A stretch of DNA of 45,854 bases, taken from contig VBMV01000084.1 in assembly GCA_005878835.1 (NCBI GenBank), positions 1 to 45,854 on the forward strand, given 5' to 3'. The first letter of the stretch is position 1, and each line of letters starts with the position of its first letter. Below are positions 41,675 to 45,854 of the stretch, piece after piece. Under the pieces are notes generated by a model, which was given only the letters and a program-made list of their open reading frames with translations, was not told the DNA's origin and made no database searches. Source of the stretch: Gammaproteobacteria bacterium (lineage in GTDB: Bacteria; Pseudomonadota; Gammaproteobacteria; Steroidobacterales; Steroidobacteraceae). A program made the position numbers and the translations under genes.

Positions 41675-42714
41675 CGCTCAGCGATGGAACGTCGCATCCG
41701 ACACTCGATGATGCGGTCCGGGCAGACTCTTTGTAATGGTTGACTGCGTCGTATCGCTGTAGACGTGGCAGGCGCCGCTGCAGTTGGCGAGCTCCGTGGC
41801 GGTGTAGGTGAGGCCCTTGACGGTCTTCGGGTGCGCCGCGGGCTTGAAGTCCTTCGCGTGGCAGCCGGCGCAGGTGCCGGCGTTCGCTGCCGAGGGGTAG
41901 GGCACCTGGTCGGTGTTGGAGGTGTGGCAGCTGGTGCAGCTCAGCGCGGCGCGATGCGCTCCCGGGTAGGCGGCGCTGGTGTGCCGGAAGCGGATGAGGC
42001 TCCAGTCCGGGAAGCTGTGACAGGTGGCGCAGTCGCGCCGGGTGAGCATGTGCCCGGGCGAGAGGCCGACGGCGCCGCCGTTGTTGTGGCAGGCGGCGCA
42101 GCCGCTGATGAAGCCCGAGTGATCGATCCTGGCAGGTTTCCAGGCGAGGGTGCCGTGGCAGGTATCGCACTGCTGGGTGGTCGGGATGTGGGTGCGCGGC
42201 ATGCCGATGGCTTGCACGGAGTTGTGGCAGGTGCTGCAGGTATGCGCGGCGACGGCGGCGTGATCAAAGCGCGCCGGCGTCCAGGCGTTGGTGGTGTGGC
42301 AGCGCTCGCAGCCGGCGCTGGTGGCGAGGTGGCGCGAGGGCTTGCCGCTCGCCACGACCCCGTTGTGGCAGCTCACACAGCTGCCTCGGACCTGGGTGTG
42401 ATCTACCGTCTGGCAGCCAGGCGAGCGTCGTGTGACAGCTCTGACAGGCGTCGGTGGTCGCGATGTGAGTCGGCGGCTTGCCGGCCCCGCTCGCGGCGGT
42501 GTGGCAGGTGACACAGGCGGTCCCGGCGACGGTCGCGTGATTGAACGGCGCGCCGGAGGCGGCGGTGCCCGCTTGCACCGGCGCAGGCGCGCCAGTGCCG
42601 GCAGCCGGCACCACGACAGCAGGAGTTGCCGTCCCGGCGCGCAGGGCGGGGCCCACACTCGTGCGGGGGGTGACGCCCGTGGCGGGCTTGGTGGTGGTGG
42701 ACGCGGTCCTCGTC
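41675..42714 (-). repeat. Long direct repeat, copy 2 (partner 25320-26364)
   Basis: This is nearly identical to 25320-26364 on the same strand. Its left edge at 41675 falls about seven codons inside what was the porin gene (ATGCGACGTTCCATCGCTGAG is shared in two parts), after which unrelated sequence begins. It is 5 nt shorter because of a deletion at 42410/42411. Confidence 0.93.
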
Positions 42715-45700
42715 GTCGCCGGCCGAAGGGCGAGCTTGTCGCGCGAGCTGTGGCAACCCGAGCCGCCGCAGTCCTGGCCGGTGTGGTGGCCGCTGGGGCG
42801 TTTCCACAGGCTGCCGTTGGTCTTCCACGTCATGCCCTTCTCGTGGCAGCTCATGCACGTCATCGAGGTCACGTACGCGTGCTTCATGACGGTACCAGAG
42901 AACGCGGTGAACACGGCCGCCGAGTGGCACAGCTCGCAGGCGAGCTTGGCGGTGCCGTTGGGCGGATTGGACGGAATGTGCCCGGTGGCCCCGGAGGGAG
43001 GCTGCTTGAGGGTTGGCGACGCCATGTTGTAGAAGCTCAGCCCGTAAGCGTGGCACTGCGCGCAATTGCTGGTGATGCCCGCATGCCCGACCGTACCCAT
43101 CACATACAGGGCGTAGTTGCCGGCGGTCGTGTGGCACTGGGCGCACGGCGCGTTGGTTGGAATGTGAGTCGCCGGTTTGGCGCTGCTGCCCATCTGATTG
43201 GTGGCAAACGTCGGGCTGGTCGTGTGGCAGCCGTTGCAGTCACCGCTGGCCGGATGGGCCTTGTCGTATGCCTGGGGACGCGAGTCGCCCCAGGCGCTCG
43301 CGGTGCCGGCCACCATTCCCAGGTAGAGCGAGGTCTCGTGACAGGTCTGGCAGCCGCCGACCGCAGCCGCCACCGTGGTATGGCCGGCGACCGAGAGTGT
43401 CGGCGTGTTGACGCTCGCCGTGCCGAGCCTGAAGCCCCCCGGATTCACGTTGTTGGTGCTGTGGCAGCCCGAGCGGTTGCAGTCGAGCGTGCCGAACGGG
43501 ATGTGATTGCTCGGGTTGCTGACGATCTTGATGTTGGCGAAAGTGCCGGCGACCGTCGAGCCGTGACAGGTGAGGCACCCGGTCACGCCCTGGTGCGTGC
43601 CGGTGACGGAGTAGGCCGCGTAGTTGCCCGCCGTCGTGTGGCACTGAGCGCACGCCGCAGTGGTCGGAATGTGGTTCGCGGGCTTGGCGTTACCGGTCTG
43701 GTCGGTCGCGAACGTGGGCGTCGTGGTGTGGCAGCCGTTGCAGTCGCCAGAGGTCGGATGGGCCTTGTCGAACGCGGTCGGACGGGAGTCTCCGGCCGTG
43801 GTCGAGGTGCTGGCGAGCATCCCGACGTAGGGCGCGCTCTCGTGACAGGTCTGACAGCTCGCCACCGCCGCCGCCACCGTGGTGTGGCCGGCGACCGTGA
43901 GTGTCGGAGTCGAGATGCTCGCCGTGCCGAGCTTGAAGCCGCCCGCGTTCACGTTCGTCGTGGTGTGACAGCCCGAGCGGTTGCAATCGAGCGTGCCGAA
44001 CGGGATGTGATTGCTCGGGTTGCTGACGATCTTGATGTTGGCGAAAGTGCCGGCGACCGTCGAGCCGTGACAGGTGAGGCACCCGGTCACGCCCTGGTGC
44101 GTGCCCGTGACCGAGTAGAGCGCGTTATTGCCCGCGGTCGTGTGGCACTGCGCGCACGGCGCCGTGGTCGGAATGTGGTTCGCGGGCTTGGCGTTACCGG
44201 TCTGGTCGGTCGCGAAGGTGGGCGTCGTCGTGTGGCAACCGTTGCAGTCCCCGCTCGTGGGGTGGTTCTTGTCGAACGCAGTCGGACGGGAGTCTCCGGC
44301 CATGGTCGAGGTGCTGGCGAGCATCCCGACGTAGGGCGCGCTCTCGTGACAGGTCTGACAGCTCGCCACCGCCGCCGCCACCGTGGTGTGGCCGGCGACC
44401 GTGAGTGTCGGGCTCGCCATGCTCGCCGTGCCGAGCTTGAAGCCGCCCGCATTCACATTGGTCGTGGTGTGACAGCCCGAGCCGTTGCAATCGAGCGTGC
44501 CGATCGGCATGTGATTGGCGGGCGTGCTGACCAGGGTGACGTTGACGAAGGGCCCGACCGTGGGGCCGTGACAGGTCAGGCACCCGGTCACACCCTGGTG
44601 GGTGCCGGTGACGGAATAGAGCGCGAAGTTGCCCGTCGTCGTGTGGCACTGCGCGCACACGGCGGTCGTGGGGATGTGATTGGCGGGCTTCGGGGCTGTG
44701 GGGAGCAGATCTGTCGCGAACGTGGGCGTGGTCACGTGGCAGTTGCCGCAGTCGCCCGTGGTCGGGTGCTTGGAGTCGTACGCGGTCGGGCGAGAGTCTC
44801 CTCCGGGCGGCGCCGTGCTCGGGGTCATCCCGATGTAGGGCGCGCTCTCGTGACAGGTCGCGCAGGCGGCCACCGCCGCCATCACCGTCCCATGGCCGGT
44901 GACCGTGAGCGTCGGACTTGAGATGTTGGCCGTACCGAGCTTGAAGCCGCCGGCATTCACATTGCTGGTGGTGTGACAGCCCGAGCCGTTGCAATCGAGG
45001 TTGCCGATCGGCATGTGATTGCCGGGCGTGCTGACTAGGGTGACGTTGACGAAGGGCCCGACCGTGGAACCGTGACAGGACAGACACCCGCTCACACCCT
45101 GGTGCGTGCCGGTGACGGAATACAGCGCATAGTTGCCCGCGGTGGTGTGGCACTGTGCGCACGGCGCCGTGGTCGGAATATGGTTCGCGGGCTTGGCGCC
45201 GCCGGTCACATCGCTGGCAAAGGTCGGCGTGGTCGTGTGGCAGCCGTTGCAGTCGCCACCGGTCGGATGGATCTTGTCCAGCGCGGTCGGACGCGAGTCT
45301 CCCGCGGTGCTCGCGCTGCTCGCGATCATCCCCAGGTAGGGCGCGCTCTCGTGACAGGTCTGACAGGCAGCGACGGCCGCCGCCACCGTGGTGTGGCCTG
45401 CGATGCTGAGCGTGGGACTCGAGATGCTCGCGGTGCCGAGCTTGAAGCCGCCCGCATTCACATTGGTCGTGGTGTGGCAGCCCGAGCCGTTGCAGTCCAG
45501 GCTGCCGAACGGCATGTGATTGCTCGGGTTGGTGACCAGGGTGACGTTGGCGAAGGTCGTGGCCACCGTCGAACCGTGACAGGTGAGACACCCCGTGACG
45601 CCCTGGTGCGTGCCCGTGACCGAGTAGGCCGCGTAGTTGCCGGCGCTGGTGTGGCACTGGGCGCACGGCGCGCTGGTCGGAATATGGTTCGCGGGCTTGC

Positions 45701-45854
45701 CGGCTCCGGTCACATCGCTGGCAAAGGTCGGTGTCGTCGTATGACAGCCGTTGCAGTCGCCGCTCGTGGGATGGTTCTTGTCGAACGCAGTCGGACGGGA
45801 GTCTCCGGCCATGGTCGAGGTGCTGGCGAGCATCCCGACGTAGGGCGCACTCTC
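41678..45854 (-). pseudogene. Second giant multiheme cytochrome: frameshifted, 5' end beyond the window
   Basis: The gene is open to the window edge. Before the frameshift the visible part has 27 CXXCH and six CX4CH motifs (CNGSGCH, CNRSGCH, CGGSGCH). At 42410/42411 five bases present in the sister gene (from TTGACC on the plus strand) are missing: the frame passes from TTLAWLP into unrelated sequence and stops at 42264. The original frame resumes with TVDHTQVRGSCVSCH and runs to 41678 with 8 more CXXCH and one CX3CH, giving 42 motifs in the visible gene. A product ending at 42264 would lack the C-terminal nine motifs but keep the modular heme wire. No porin gene follows, unlike the first cluster. 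It is homologous to the 25323-29231 gene throughout. The deletion could be an assembly error, though it lies in unique context. Confidence 0.88.
43334..45850 (-). repeat. Tandem 504-nt modules within the second cytochrome gene
   Basis: The marker TCTCGTGAC (heme motif of CQTCHES-type) recurs at about 43334, 43838, 44342, 44846, 45347 and 45851: periods of 504, 504, 504, 501 and 504 nt. Each unit of about 168 codons encodes five heme motifs in fixed order: CXTCH, CNGCH, CAQCH, CLTCH, CNxSGCH. Two neighbouring units share stretches over 100 nt long with almost no change (around 43480-43610 and 43984-44114), so recent unit duplication is likely. Copy 1 has only three such units. Confidence 0.9.

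Noticed and set aside
43334-45850. Regular repeats as a possible CRISPR array
   Set aside because: The units are about 504 nt, coding in one frame and homologous throughout; there are no short repeats with unique spacers.

Overview
The window looks like chromosomal DNA from a high-GC gram-negative bacterium, most probably a beta- or gammaproteobacterium. Most of it encodes exported redox proteins: copper oxidases, an azurin, fused and multiheme c-type cytochromes, a large outer-membrane beta-barrel and a cytochrome c maturation protein. The organism cannot be named from this sequence. The gene set points to electron exchange across the outer membrane, for example with metals or minerals; that is an inference from gene content.

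Layout. 1-665: 3' part of an FKBP-type isomerase. 2976-3470 down to 691 (minus): an unknown secreted protein, a SCO copper chaperone and a cytochrome c/periplasmic-binding-protein fusion. Divergent from these, 3915-16457 (plus) holds two multicopper-oxidase-like proteins and a 3111-residue secreted protein with degenerate cupredoxin domains, cell-surface-type domains and a parallel beta-helix. 16523-19974 (plus): small secreted proteins and a LolA-like pair. 20099-21962 (minus): azurin and a Cyc2-like monoheme cytochrome fused to a beta-barrel.

33530-22266 (minus) is a tight six-gene operon: CcmI-like assembly factor, proline-rich b-type membrane protein, 21-heme cytochrome, a cytochrome with about 40 heme motifs, a TPR/beta-barrel porin and a lipoprotein. 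It has the make-up of a porin-cytochrome conduit of the PCC3 type: electrons could pass between the inner membrane, the periplasmic 21-heme protein, and the 40-heme protein in or outside the porin. The divergent plus-strand pair 33886-37186 (membrane-anchored ferredoxin-flavoprotein and Sel1/ankyrin protein) could connect this chain to NAD(P)H or soluble donors.

37321-41674 is a scrambled segment: a HAF-repeat protein, a pseudogene fragment, an MntA/HepT toxin-antitoxin pair with a broken toxin, a tRNA-Leu(UAA) gene split by a 272-nt group I intron, and a 5'-truncated gene. From 41675 to the window end (minus) lies a second giant multiheme cytochrome. Its 3' kilobase is almost identical to that of the first; it carries a 5-bp deletion frameshift and has lost its porin partner after about seven codons.

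The most notable items are the intron-containing tRNA, which an ordinary gene caller would miss; the 40-heme conduit with regular CX4CH-containing five-heme modules; its duplicated and decaying sister; and the tandem copper oxidases whose copper ligands are distributed unequally among neighbouring proteins.
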